In this document: in pieces, positions 51,860 to 60,706 of the stretch
Layout: each line of letters begins with the position of its first letter
How positions within the stretch are numbered: the stretch's first letter is position 1
Assembly (NCBI RefSeq): GCF_001563475.1
Contig: NZ_LPUT01000002.1
Span: forward strand, 1 to 61,192
DNA length: 61,192 nt
Direction of reading: 5' to 3'
Source: Sporosarcina sp. HYO08
GTDB taxonomy: Bacteria; Bacillota; Bacilli; Bacillales_A; Planococcaceae
Made by a program: the position numbers and the translations under genes
The notes under the pieces: model-generated
Databases searched by the model: none
Told to the model about the DNA's origin: nothing
The model's input: only the letters and a program-made list of their open reading frames with translations

Positions 51860-52424
51860 CAAATACTTTGAAGGTTTCGGTTTGTATAGAGTCGATGATG
51901 ATATGCTAAAGAAATGCGATTGTTATTATATTGATGAAGAGGCGAAAAAGTATATATTTATTTGTAAGGTTTTTACAAGTATTAGCGACGTAATATTAGA
52001 ATGGGAAAGATCGCAGGATGAGGACATAGCATTATATCTACAACAAGAGAAATATGCCAATAGCGATATTCGCTGGGATATGTATTTTGTTGTTATTTAT
52101 TTAGGTAATGAGAATTTGGATAAATATACTTTTGATTTGATAGAACAGGATAAATTCTGCTGTAAAAAGTTGATAATAGATATGAGCAGTAATTCCGATA
52201 TTATTGCTGCGCTTAACAATAAGTTGCCCTTTTCTAGGGATTATTTTAGGTTGGGAGATATAACGGATGTATTTAATGACGCTACTTTTCTAAAAGAGCT
52301 AAATAATAAAAGTGGTTTGGAAAACAACGTTTTAACCCTAGACTTGTTAAATGACCTTCCGGGGCAAAAAGAGGAGTTAATAAAAAGGCTGCTAGAACAG
52401 AAGGAAAAAGAAAGGATAGATTAA
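51828..52424 (+). CDS. Small middle component of the ABC-3C-like operon
   Basis: A 198-residue protein from TTG 51828 (AAGGGGGG upstream), in a different frame and overlapping the 3' end of the nuclease gene by 32 bases, so translation is coupled. Begins LDIEKLYLEIDKYFEGFGLY; the middle is a strand-rich region (CYYIDEEAKKYIFICKVFTS; RWDMYFVVIYLGNENLDKYT) and the end is charged and helical (GQKEELIKRLLEQKEKERID). No family can be named. In ABC-3C systems a small middle component bridges effector and ATPase; position and size agree. Two bases separate its stop from the ATPase ATG. Confidence 0.68.
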   Translation: MDIEKLYLEIDKYFEGFGLYRVDDDMLKKCDCYYIDEEAKKYIFICKVFTSISDVILEWERSQDEDIALYLQQEKYANSDIRWDMYFVVIYLGNENLDKYTFDLIEQDKFCCKKLIIDMSSNSDIIAALNNKLPFSRDYFRLGDITDVFNDATFLKELNNKSGLENNVLTLDLLNDLPGQKEELIKRLLEQKEKERID

Positions 52425-52426
52425 CT

Positions 52427-55294
52427 ATGTCTGAGTTAAGACTAAATAAAATTAGTATCGACCATTTTAGGGGATATAGACAGCAGGCTCTTTTTAATAT
52501 AAAAAGTAATGATTTACTAATCCTTGCTGGACCCAATGGAATGGGGAAAACATCATTTTTCGATGCAATAGAATGGGGTTTTACAGGAAGGTTATTTCGA
52601 TTCGAGGAACCAAATGAAGAAAAGGGAAAAAGCCATTTTATAAATTTTCAACCTTATGAAGCGCCAGCCGAGGTGAAAATTGAGTTCGGTAATGATGTTA
52701 AAAACTATACTTTAACCCGCAAAGCCACTAATTTTGTGGGGCGAGATACAGATTACGGTTCGGGCAAATCAAGCCTATCTGTGTATGTAGAAGATGTTGG
52801 GTTATTAGAAGGGCAACAGGCAGATGATTTCTTAAATGAAATTTTAATAAAAGATGAATGGAAAAATAAAGTAGACTTTAAGGATGTATTTTCTCAATAT
52901 CATGTTTTAACCCAGGATAAGTTAAAAACTTTTGTAAATGGCTTAAAAGGACCAGAGCGTTATAATCAGATATCATCTTTAATTGGTACCCATAGGTTCT
53001 TAAAGTATGGATCAGAATTCGGGGTAATAAAGAAAGATTTGGATTCGAATTTATCCAAAGTAAGAAATGAGTCTGAACTTTTGAAGGTGGAAATTAGAAG
53101 TATAGAGAATCATATTTCAGCGGAAAAGGGTATAAATATTGGTAACAGCAATAATTTATTGGAGTATATCAATGAGTTATATGCCAAAAATAACTTGAAT
53201 ATGAATTTGAAGGTTGCGCAGGATGATGATGTCAGGGAATATACAAATACCCTGCTTGAAAATATATTAACATCAAAAAGGAAAATTCAAAATGAAATTA
53301 ATTTAGTAGAAAATAAACAAAAAGAAATGTATGAATTGAATGAAGGTCAAGGGGAGTATTTGTTAAATTTAAGGGTGATTGAACATTTGGAGAAAAGCAT
53401 CCCCTTAATAAAGAAGATTAAAAGGATTACTTTTCTTTCCAACGAATTAAAGTCATTTATAACATTTTCTGATTTAAGAAAAAAGCTAAATGATGATATA
53501 CGATTAACTACCGAAAACGAAGGATCCGCCGCCCAAGAAAGGGAATATGTTGGCAGTGAATATAACTTATTGGGGAACTATTACGATATTTTACTAAATA
53601 AGCAAAAAGGGATTCGGAATATTGATAATATCGGGGAAATGAATATCACCAATTTAACAGAGAGCTTTTATGTTACATTTACAAATGTAGACAAAGTTTT
53701 AGAAGGATATATTACAAATACCTCCAACGAAAGTCGGAATGTCTCTATTGCGCGTGAGTTAAGCGATATCACACTAGTATTGAATCAGGTTGTGCAAGCT
53801 ACTAATCGGCTAATAAAGAAGAAAAATGATTTAACCACAACCCTAAATGAAATTAATGGTGAATTGGATAGTTTAAGTAATATGGAGGAGGAAAAGAAAA
53901 GCCTTTTACAGTCAGCGAGGAGTTTTCTTTTAGAAAAACTTAATGAAAGTAACAATGTAGAGAAATGTCCGGTTTGTGCAACTGAACATGGAACTGGTCA
54001 ACTACTATCAAAGATTGATGCTCAGTTAACCTCGGAAAATGAACTAATAACCAAAAAACTTAATGATATCGATAATATAAAAAGTCAGATACACAATATA
54101 GATTTAAGTTTGGGTGAACTATTTGAAAATGGAAAAATATCATTTGGGAAAACCCTGGAAGTAGTAAAAGGGACTATGATATTACTAGAAACAAAAATGG
54201 AGAAATTGGAAATTCAACGGAAAGGTTATTCTAGTGAAAAGCTAGTCCTTGAAAAAAAACTAAATGAAATAACTCTTAAAAGTAAAGAATTAAATGATAT
54301 TGTCAAATCCGACTTGAATTTAAATGAAGCTGATTTTGATAAAATCGATATTACAATTCAAAAGCAACTCAATAGATTAAATGGGCAACTAGATAATTAT
54401 AAAGACAATATTGATTTAGACAACATGGATATGGAAGTAGCCGAATCAAAACTATCAAAATTGAGAGAAAAGGCTACTAACTTCGAAAGGTTATTACTAA
54501 ATTATCGAATAAAAGGCGACAATATTTCTAAAACCATAGAAGGGTATATTAAAGAAATTAAGTTAGAAAAGGATGTAAAACAAACAGAGTTATCAAAATA
54601 TAAATATGTGGAAGAGGAATTGCTAAGGATTAACACTCATATCGAGAATGATAATAATCAACGTAAAGTAAGATCTTTGTATAAGGATCTAAAAGAGAAA
54701 GATGAAGAAATAAGTAACTTAAATTTTATTATTAGCCAACTTGATGGGTTGAACAATTCCGTCAGTGGGGTTGTTGGGGAGATGAACCAAAAATTATTAG
54801 ATGGGAATGAACAATTCATCAATAATATTTTTAATCGTATTTACCCCCATCCATTTTACAGAAAAATAAAGTTTGGCCTTGAAAATAACCGAAATAATAA
54901 CAAGGTTTTAACTTTAAAGGTTCTCCGAGATGCGGATGGAAAAGAAATCAATCCTGCATATACATTTAGTTCTGCACAAATTAATGTAGTGGCTATTAGT
55001 ATATTTTTAGCCATGGCGTTAAGACAACAGTGTACAAATTTAAGTACCATACTAATGGATGACCCCATACAGAGTATGGATGATTTAAATGTTTTCTCCT
55101 TTATAGATATTATAAGGGGATTTGCAAGCGAAGGGGTATTTAATGAATTAAAAAAGCAGTTTGTTTTATCCACACATGATGAAAAAATATATAGATTGAT
55201 GAAAAAGAAATTTAGGTTTTATAATAACGGTACAATATTGTTTAACGAGTATAGTGATGTTGGTCCTGTGTATAATTTATCTAATAAATCATAA
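52427..55294 (+). CDS. Rad50/SMC-like ABC ATPase with CxxC hinge (ABC-3C-type)
   Basis: A 955-residue ATPase. N-terminal half-site: KISIDHFRGYRQQALFNI, Walker A GPNGMGKTS (about residues 35-43), then WGFTGRLF and a Q-loop region. Long coiled coils (about 200-510 and 540-820) flank the single CPVC (about 514-517), a Rad50-type zinc hook. C-terminal half-site: signature-like FSSAQINVVAISIFLAMALR, Walker B TILMDDPIQSMDD with D-loop, and H-loop FVLSTHDEKI. All motor motifs are intact. ATG 52427 is behind AAAGGA, two bases after the middle component. It belongs to the AAA_23/SMC group of conflict-system ATPases; DNA or RNA sensing is inferred. Confidence 0.85.
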   Translation: MSELRLNKISIDHFRGYRQQALFNIKSNDLLILAGPNGMGKTSFFDAIEWGFTGRLFRFEEPNEEKGKSHFINFQPYEAPAEVKIEFGNDVKNYTLTRKATNFVGRDTDYGSGKSSLSVYVEDVGLLEGQQADDFLNEILIKDEWKNKVDFKDVFSQYHVLTQDKLKTFVNGLKGPERYNQISSLIGTHRFLKYGSEFGVIKKDLDSNLSKVRNESELLKVEIRSIENHISAEKGINIGNSNNLLEYINELYAKNNLNMNLKVAQDDDVREYTNTLLENILTSKRKIQNEINLVENKQKEMYELNEGQGEYLLNLRVIEHLEKSIPLIKKIKRITFLSNELKSFITFSDLRKKLNDDIRLTTENEGSAAQEREYVGSEYNLLGNYYDILLNKQKGIRNIDNIGEMNITNLTESFYVTFTNVDKVLEGYITNTSNESRNVSIARELSDITLVLNQVVQATNRLIKKKNDLTTTLNEINGELDSLSNMEEEKKSLLQSARSFLLEKLNESNNVEKCPVCATEHGTGQLLSKIDAQLTSENELITKKLNDIDNIKSQIHNIDLSLGELFENGKISFGKTLEVVKGTMILLETKMEKLEIQRKGYSSEKLVLEKKLNEITLKSKELNDIVKSDLNLNEADFDKIDITIQKQLNRLNGQLDNYKDNIDLDNMDMEVAESKLSKLREKATNFERLLLNYRIKGDNISKTIEGYIKEIKLEKDVKQTELSKYKYVEEELLRINTHIENDNNQRKVRSLYKDLKEKDEEISNLNFIISQLDGLNNSVSGVVGEMNQKLLDGNEQFINNIFNRIYPHPFYRKIKFGLENNRNNNKVLTLKVLRDADGKEINPAYTFSSAQINVVAISIFLAMALRQQCTNLSTILMDDPIQSMDDLNVFSFIDIIRGFASEGVFNELKKQFVLSTHDEKIYRLMKKKFRFYNNGTILFNEYSDVGPVYNLSNKS

Positions 55295-55575
55295 AAAAGA
55301 TTCACCTTTTGAATTTTTTTGGGAATAAAGTTAGGTAAACACTGCCACATCTGTTTTCATCTGCCATTACCATCCTGCCCATGTGGAGTGTGGGGTTAGG
55401 TTGGAGGTGGAAATGTAGCCTTACAATAAAGTTTTTTGAATAACTTGAGTTGCTCAAACTCTAGGTTTATTAAAGAAAACACCTTGCCTCCGCAACCTAA
55501 TTTTTATCAAACGTAGTCAAACAATTTTAATACTAGCTTGAAACCCTTGTAAACACTACTATTATAATGTTTTGA
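55295..55575. other. Intergenic region at the island end
   Basis: No supportable gene; AT-rich with a short G-rich patch near 55390-55420. It lies between the ATPase stop and the putative attachment site. Confidence 0.4.
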
Positions 55576-55605
55576 AGAGACGACAGTTCGACTCCTGTTG
55601 TCTCC
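55576..55605 (+). other. Putative attachment site resembling the 3' end of tmRNA (ssrA)
   Basis: AGAGACGACAGTTCGACTCC followed by TGTTGTCTCCA resembles the T-arm plus acceptor end of bacterial tmRNA (typically ...GGGTTCGACTCCC...GTCTCCA); one G of the T-stem is missing. No tRNA or tmRNA body precedes it. Such 3' fragments are left as attR by integrases that use ssrA as target. Alternative: 3' fragment of a tRNA. Confidence 0.55.
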
Positions 55606-55639
55606 ATATTACGATTTTATTGAGCTTCAATAAATGTCG

Positions 55640-55710
55640 AAGGGGCTGTTTAATAAGTCCCCAAAATAAAACAGGTGAAGAAAAACGACACGTTTTCTTC
55701 GCCTGTTTAT
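55640..55710. mobile_element. IS1182-like terminal remnant with adjacent hairpin
   Basis: GGGGCTGTTTAATAAGTCCC (55643-55662) resembles the end of IS1182-family elements (GGGGCTGTCNNAAAAGTCC). It is followed by AAACAGGTGAAGAAAA (from 55668) that pairs with TTTTCTTCGCCTGTTT (to about 55706). No transposase remains. Confidence 0.4.
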
Positions 55711-55853
55711 CTTTTTGTTTATGGCGTGAAAATAGCTGGCGAATGCCCGCTACTTTCAGGAGATAGTGGGACTGCTGTCCAGAAAGTTAGTGAAAAGAAA
55801 AACCATGCTACTATGAGGCTACAGTGTCTTTTAAAATTCAGGAGGGAAGCGCC

Positions 55854-57674
55854 ATGCCAAACTACCAACAACAAATCCTCTCCCTCATTGAGGATTCTCA
55901 GGATTTCACCTATTTACATAACCATTTTAATCGTTTCAATCCATTCAAAGTTCTTCAAGTTGATAATTATGAAATTCGTCATTCCAATGTGTTGGCCTGG
56001 TTGATCGATCCAAAGCAGAATCATGATTTGGGTGCGTATTTTATAAAGAAGCTTATTGCGAAGGTCTTTGTGAATCCCGCGAATTTTGAGGATGAGGACA
56101 AGCTTGCCAATTATGATGTCCTTCAGTTGAGCCGTCATGCTTATCACGATCTCGTTGTGTCTAAAGAGGTGGCGAAACCGAACAGGAAGCGGATCGATTT
56201 GTTGGCTGTCTCCCGCTTGCATCAAGTTGCGATTTTAATTGAAAACAAGTTTTGGTCCAATGAATCCGAAGGGCAGCTAGAAGAATATATCGAGTTTGTT
56301 CGAACGACATATGAAGGATATAAAATCATCCCGGTATTTTTGACGTTGCAGGATGAGGAGCCTACGCATGAGGACTATCTGATGCTGGGCTATTCGGATG
56401 TATTGGACATCCTCAAAAATATGCCGGCTGCAAACCAAGCGTATATGCATCCAGACGTGCACTCCTTCATTTCTTATTACATCGACATTTTGGAGGATCA
56501 GTTGGTTCAAAATGATGAACTGAATGAGAAGGGGATGGCGCTGTATACAAATCATAAGGAAGCTGTTGAACTCCTTTCTAACGTTGGAAAAGGAAAGGTA
56601 GGGAGGGGGAAAAGCTTTGCGAATCAATTACTGCCTATTTACAGTCAATATAAAGAAACGATCGATTTCATCGTGAAAGTTGGCAATAGCTTCTTACGGG
56701 AGGCTTTCATTCGGTTTGCCCGGAAGTTGGAATGGCCGGAACAGTTATATACGCCGCATTTCCGTGTGCCGCACTTCATTGAGCAGACGTGGGATGAGCA
56801 GTTTGACAAGGATGACTTGCGCAAGAATTGGTGGATGAATAAGGGGCTGATCGCTTGGTTCGAACAAGCGGACGAGCGGTTGAAACTGAAGATGGAAGTT
56901 GGACCTTTACATCATGAAAATCGCGTCCGACTTTTACAGGCGTTGAAGGTAAGAGGGGTCGATGTGAAGGAGCAGGCTTTTGAAGAAGGCCGGTAGTATA
57001 CGAGAATCTATATGGATACCGATCATCCGACTTCTTGGGAGGATATTGATGCGTTGGTTGAATCCATGCTGCGGCTATACCGCAAAGACTCCTTCCAGTC
57101 CTTATTGCGATTAAGTAACGAGGCTGTGAAGATGGGGGACAACGCTGATAGCATTCCGTTAGTTGAACCTTTCATAATAAAGGATCAGTCCCCATTAGAA
57201 CAGGCATTTGCTGCGTATGTCAATGAACAACGCCTTTCTCCTGGCTATTACAATAATCATCCGAGTATCCCGAGCTTTGTAGAGCAGGAGTGGACGGAGC
57301 TGCCTTCTGCATACAAAGTGACAGAAAAGTATTGGCTCGGTTATCCGCTCATTGCATGGTTCGAGAGGCAGAATTTGAAGGTTCGGCTAATTGTTGAAGT
57401 AGGACCACTACCGTACATAGGAAGGACTCGTTTATTAAAGAGCCTAGAAGAACAAGGAATCCCGGTGCGGGCGCTGGCCTATGAAGAAGGAAGAAGTTTT
57501 ACACGGATTTATTCTCAGGCTGTTTCTGTTGAGAATATGGAAGATGCCGGAGAACTGAAAACGGCGATGGATCAGTTGGTTTCTGATCAGAAGTATAGAT
57601 CTGCGCGGGAAGGAATGGCGCGGGCAATTGCGGCTTTACGCCAAACGACATACACTTTAAGTGATATGGACTGA
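55854..57674 (+). pseudogene. PD-(D/E)XK nuclease-superfamily gene split by one in-frame TAG
   Basis: From ATG 55854 (AGGAGGG upstream) the frame runs 381 codons to TAG at 56994-56996 and continues, same frame, without another stop to 57674 (607 codons). The N-terminal PDDEXK_4-type domain shows NVLAWLIDPKQNHDLGAYFI, RIDLLAVSRLHQVAILIENK with Asp and Glu-x-Lys, and EGQLEEYI. The C-terminal part holds two related units: IEQTWDE...GLIAWFEQADERL...EVGPLHHENRVRLL...EEGR and VEQEWTE...PLIAWFERQNL...EVGPLPYIGRTRLL...EEGRSFTRIY. In the first unit EEGR-stop-YTRIY replaces EEGRSFTRIY, so a Ser codon became TAG. The 5' product alone (381 aa) may still be made. Family role unknown, often in defence regions. 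Confidence 0.75.
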
Positions 57675-57794
57675 GTACCTGACTATAACGGTGTGACGAT
57701 AGAATGGACTTGATGTTTATGTAGGGGGATGCCTGCGCAAGATAATACTAGTTTGAAGTAAGGGAGCAGGACGATATGTTTTGTTCCTTTTTCG

Positions 57795-57860
57795 ATTGGA
57801 AAAAGCAAAGAAGTCTGGGCTCCAATCGGGGATTGTACCGGGTCATCCAGAAGATGCTTT
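57795..57860. repeat. Fragment duplicated at 60206-60262
   Basis: GATTGGAAAAAGCAAAGAAG, CTCCAATCGGGGATTGTACC and GGTCATCCAGAAGATGCT match 60206-60262 at about 87% identity by eye. Nearby at 57729 GATGCCTGCGCAAGATAATA is a left end of the palindromic repeat family. Confidence 0.7.
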
Positions 57861-57937
57861 AAATACTGATAAGCTTTTTTATTTAATACTTTTCAAAAGT
57901 TAATATAGCATCAAGTAAATATCGCAGGAGGCCCGAC

Positions 57938-58036
57938 ATGAAAGCAATCACTGTAAAACAACCAGGCGGTGCAGATCAATTACAGAACTTACAAACGAGA
58001 AAGCCCACTCCTTTAGCCGTGGGAGTTGTCAGATAA
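57938..58036 (+). pseudogene. First codons of a zinc-type alcohol dehydrogenase/quinone oxidoreductase cut by an IS200/IS605-like end
   Basis: After AGGAGG, ATG 57938 begins MKAITVKQPGGADQLQNLQT, a typical medium-chain dehydrogenase start (330 residues normally). It stops being gene-like at about 58000, where AAGCCCACTCCTTTAGCCGT and GGGAGTTGTCA form a hairpin typical of IS200/IS605 right ends. The rest of the dehydrogenase is missing. Confidence 0.5.
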
Positions 58037-58206
58037 CCATGATCTTGAGCGGGTACTTAATAGGTGTAAAAGTCTATTTTAGTAATGCAATTTGTTGTTT
58101 TTAGTTCCGCAAAAGGGCCAGATTGTTTAACATCAAATGATAACCTAACCATTATTTAGAAAAGGGATTAAAGCGAGCTATACTCTAAAATCGTGGAGGA
58201 CTTATT

Positions 58207-59919
58207 ATGATCAAGCGTATCACCATTATAATCATTATTGCTATCGTCGCTATTGTGGGGGCTATCTTTTTCATCAGTTCATTGGATAATCATACAAACG
58301 ATAAATATGCAGACCGGCAATCAAAGAAGCCATCATCGGGTAATGAAAATAAAGAGATTCGGGAAGCTAATCCATCTCTGGACAGCATATTCGACTTGGC
58401 TAAACAAGGGGAAATCCCGGGTGGTACTATCGTTGTTGGTGAAACGACTGCCGATGAGGTGCAAGAATCTTTGGGTAAGCCGGATGAGACCGCGGATACG
58501 AATGTTGGCCTTTTTTTGAACTATCCGTCAGATGGTATTAATGTTGGTATTACAGACAATATTGTGTCCGATTTGCGCTCGTCGCAAGATCAATTCACGG
58601 CGTTTGATCTGGATTCAATTGAATCCTATAAAAAACCTGATGACATCCATTACTACCGGGACGACAATAATGATCAAATCATTCTTGTCTATGAACTTTC
58701 CGACGATTATGTCCTGAAATGGGTGCTGCCAAATCCTACCGGTGATTCAGATAATCCGCATGTGGATCATGTTTCATTATCGAAGGAAATAAATGGAGAT
58801 CATGTCAATGAGGAGAATAGCGATGGTTTTGCTGATAGAGGAAATAAAAGTATAAGTCTTGATGAAAAAATTGGCCAGATGATTTTTGGCGGGGTTAATG
58901 GAACGGAAATGACCGCGGAGACGAAAAACACCATCAAGAACTATCATGTTGGGGGAATCATCTTATTTGGTAATAATATCGAAGGTAAAACTCAAACCGT
59001 CAACTTTTTAAATGGGATGAAAACCGCGAATGCCGAGAATCCTTACCCATTATTACTGGGAGTTGATGAGGAGGGCGGGAGTGTGACACGTATGCCTGAA
59101 GGGATAAAAAGCCTGCCATCAAGCCGTTCGATTGGAGCATTAAACAATCCGAATGTGTCTTTCAATGTCGGTACTATTCTTGGTAAGCAGATGAAGGCAC
59201 TCGGTTTCAATTTAGACTTTGCTCCTGTTCTTGATGTGAATAGCAATCCAAATAATCCTGTTATTGGTGACCGTTCCTTTGGCGACAATCCGAATATTGT
59301 TACCAGGTTGGGCATCCAGACGATGAAAGGGATCCAGAATGAAGGAGTTATTTCGGTTATAAAACATTTTCCCGGGCATGGGGATACTGGCGTGGATTCC
59401 CATTTGGAACTTCCAAAGGTCAATAAAAGCTACAAGGAGCTGTCCAAATTGGAACTTGTGCCATTTAAGAAAGCTATTTCAGAGGGAGCCGATGTTAGCA
59501 TGGTTGCACATATCTTGCTGCCAAAAATAGAGGAAACTTATCCTGCATCCATGTCGAAACAGGTGATCACGGGCATTTTGCGAGACGATTATAATTTTAA
59601 TGGCGTTGTCATTACCGATGACCTGACGATGGGAGCAATTACAGATCATTATAATGTCGCGGATGCGGCAGTTCAGTCAGTAAAAGCGGGCGCGGATTTG
59701 CTGCTTGTTGCACATGATCCAAATTTAATTGCCAAGGTTTTTGATAAATTGAAAGCGGCTGTTGAAAATGGGGAAATAAGCGAGGATAGGATTGACGAAA
59801 GTGTCGAACGCATAATAAATTTGAAGATGAAATACGAGCTTTCAGATGAAAGGACACCAATACCTAATGTACAACCGATCAATGAGGAAGTGGAAGTCAT
59901 TTTGCAGAAGGTATCCTGA
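58207..59919 (+). CDS. Surface glycosidase: TM anchor + DUF4309 (YjgB-like) + GH3 beta-N-acetylhexosaminidase (NagZ-like)
   Basis: A 570-residue protein. Residues 5-27 are a membrane anchor or uncleaved signal. Residues about 55-200 match DUF4309/YjgB (FDLAKQGEIPGGTIVVGETT, ADEVQESLGKPDE). Residues about 215-550 are a glycoside hydrolase family 3 N-terminal domain: IGQMIFGGVNGTEMTAETKN, LLLGVDEEGGSVTRMP, FAPVLDVNSNPNNPVIGDRS, the NagZ His/Asp motif KHFPGHGDTGVDSH and the nucleophile region VITDDLTMGAI. It probably removes N-acetylglucosamine from wall muropeptides. ATG 58207 behind GTGGAGGA. The DUF4309-GH3 fusion is unusual to my knowledge. Terminator at 60011. Confidence 0.85.
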   Translation: MIKRITIIIIIAIVAIVGAIFFISSLDNHTNDKYADRQSKKPSSGNENKEIREANPSLDSIFDLAKQGEIPGGTIVVGETTADEVQESLGKPDETADTNVGLFLNYPSDGINVGITDNIVSDLRSSQDQFTAFDLDSIESYKKPDDIHYYRDDNNDQIILVYELSDDYVLKWVLPNPTGDSDNPHVDHVSLSKEINGDHVNEENSDGFADRGNKSISLDEKIGQMIFGGVNGTEMTAETKNTIKNYHVGGIILFGNNIEGKTQTVNFLNGMKTANAENPYPLLLGVDEEGGSVTRMPEGIKSLPSSRSIGALNNPNVSFNVGTILGKQMKALGFNLDFAPVLDVNSNPNNPVIGDRSFGDNPNIVTRLGIQTMKGIQNEGVISVIKHFPGHGDTGVDSHLELPKVNKSYKELSKLELVPFKKAISEGADVSMVAHILLPKIEETYPASMSKQVITGILRDDYNFNGVVITDDLTMGAITDHYNVADAAVQSVKAGADLLLVAHDPNLIAKVFDKLKAAVENGEISEDRIDESVERIINLKMKYELSDERTPIPNVQPINEEVEVILQKVS

Positions 59920-60010
59920 TTATTGCAAAAGAGGTAAAGCCAGAACCAAAAATTATGCGCGAAAAATAGTTAGTGGTATACCGCAAACGGGCGCGATTAT
60001 TGAACGTCAA

Positions 60011-60056
60011 GAGCCTAATTCCTCGCCAGAAACAGGCAGGAATCAGGCTTGTTTTC
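60011..60056 (+). terminator. Terminator of the GH3 gene
   Basis: AGCCTAATTCCT pairs with AGGAATCAGGCT, with GCC/GGC inside, then TTGTTTT. Confidence 0.8.
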
Positions 60057-60149
60057 TTACGCTATTTTAAATCTCCCAATTGGTAAATAGGGTGGCAATA
60101 GGTGGTAAGTTCTGTGGCAATCATTGGTAAAAAAAGATGTCACAGGTGG

Positions 60150-60280
60150 TGCATTTCATTGGCCGTAATTAGCATAGGGCAATTTTCACTTCAGCAGGTA
60201 TTGGAAAAAGCAAAAGAGTCTAGGGTCCAATCAGTGATTGTACCAGGTCATCCAGAAGATGATCTGATTCAGGAACGATG
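60150..60280 (+). pseudogene. C-terminal fragment, possibly of a metallo-beta-lactamase-fold protein
   Basis: One frame reads VISIGQFSLQQVLEKAKESR then VQSVIVPGHPEDDLIQER and TGA at about 60281. VIVPGH resembles the last metal-ligand motif of metallo-beta-lactamase hydrolases. No start or upstream domain is present. A shorter copy is at 57795. Confidence 0.4.
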
Positions 60281-60296
60281 AAAGGATGGCACGAAC

Positions 60297-60659
60297 ATGG
60301 AAAACGTATCAAATGCAGATCAATTAGCATCACTAAAATCTTTACGATCAACAATCAATAAACTCGAAAACGCCTTGTCTCAGATGACGCAGAAAGGCGC
60401 AAATACGACGCTAGTTAAGAAACGACTCAAAGCTATTACCATTGGATTAGCCATGCTGGAAAACGTTTGGCATCAAAAACCTCATCAGTACACCGGGGAA
60501 GAGTTAGCGGAAGCTTACAATGTACTGACTCGTTTATTGCCATCTGTTGAAAATAGTTATGCCAAGTCAAAAGCAGGTAGTCCACAAAGAACACTTTTAG
60601 AAAGAAGAATTATGGCGTTGAAACTAGCTGTTCAAGCAATCAAAAAGTTGTCTGTATGA
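60297..60659 (+). CDS. Helical hypothetical protein
   Basis: A 120-residue all-helical protein, MENVSNADQLASLKSLRSTI then NKLENALSQMTQKGANTTLV, with heptad-like leucines and a basic C-terminus (RRIMALKLAVQAIKKLSV). Two related halves can be seen (KKRLKAITIGLAML / ERRIMALKLAVQAI). No family recognised. ATG 60297 has AAAGGATGG upstream. A hairpin (AAGTTGTCTG/CAGACAACTT, 60647-60680) overlaps its stop. Confidence 0.6.
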   Translation: MENVSNADQLASLKSLRSTINKLENALSQMTQKGANTTLVKKRLKAITIGLAMLENVWHQKPHQYTGEELAEAYNVLTRLLPSVENSYAKSKAGSPQRTLLERRIMALKLAVQAIKKLSV

Positions 60660-60706
60660 AAAAACACTCAGACAACTTACTCTGATTGTATAGATGAAAA
60701 TAAAAG

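Noticed and set aside
53966..53977. Possibility that the CxxC protein is the chromosomal SbcC/Rad50
   Set aside because: No SbcD nuclease adjoins it; the gene is coupled to an unrelated nuclease and unknown protein and ends in a defence-type context.
54856..55173. Minus-strand frame inside the ATPase gene
   Set aside because: Shadow of the conserved C-terminal ATPase motifs.
55560..55610. Complete tRNA gene
   Set aside because: Only the T-arm and acceptor-like 3' part is present; no D-arm or anticodon arm upstream.
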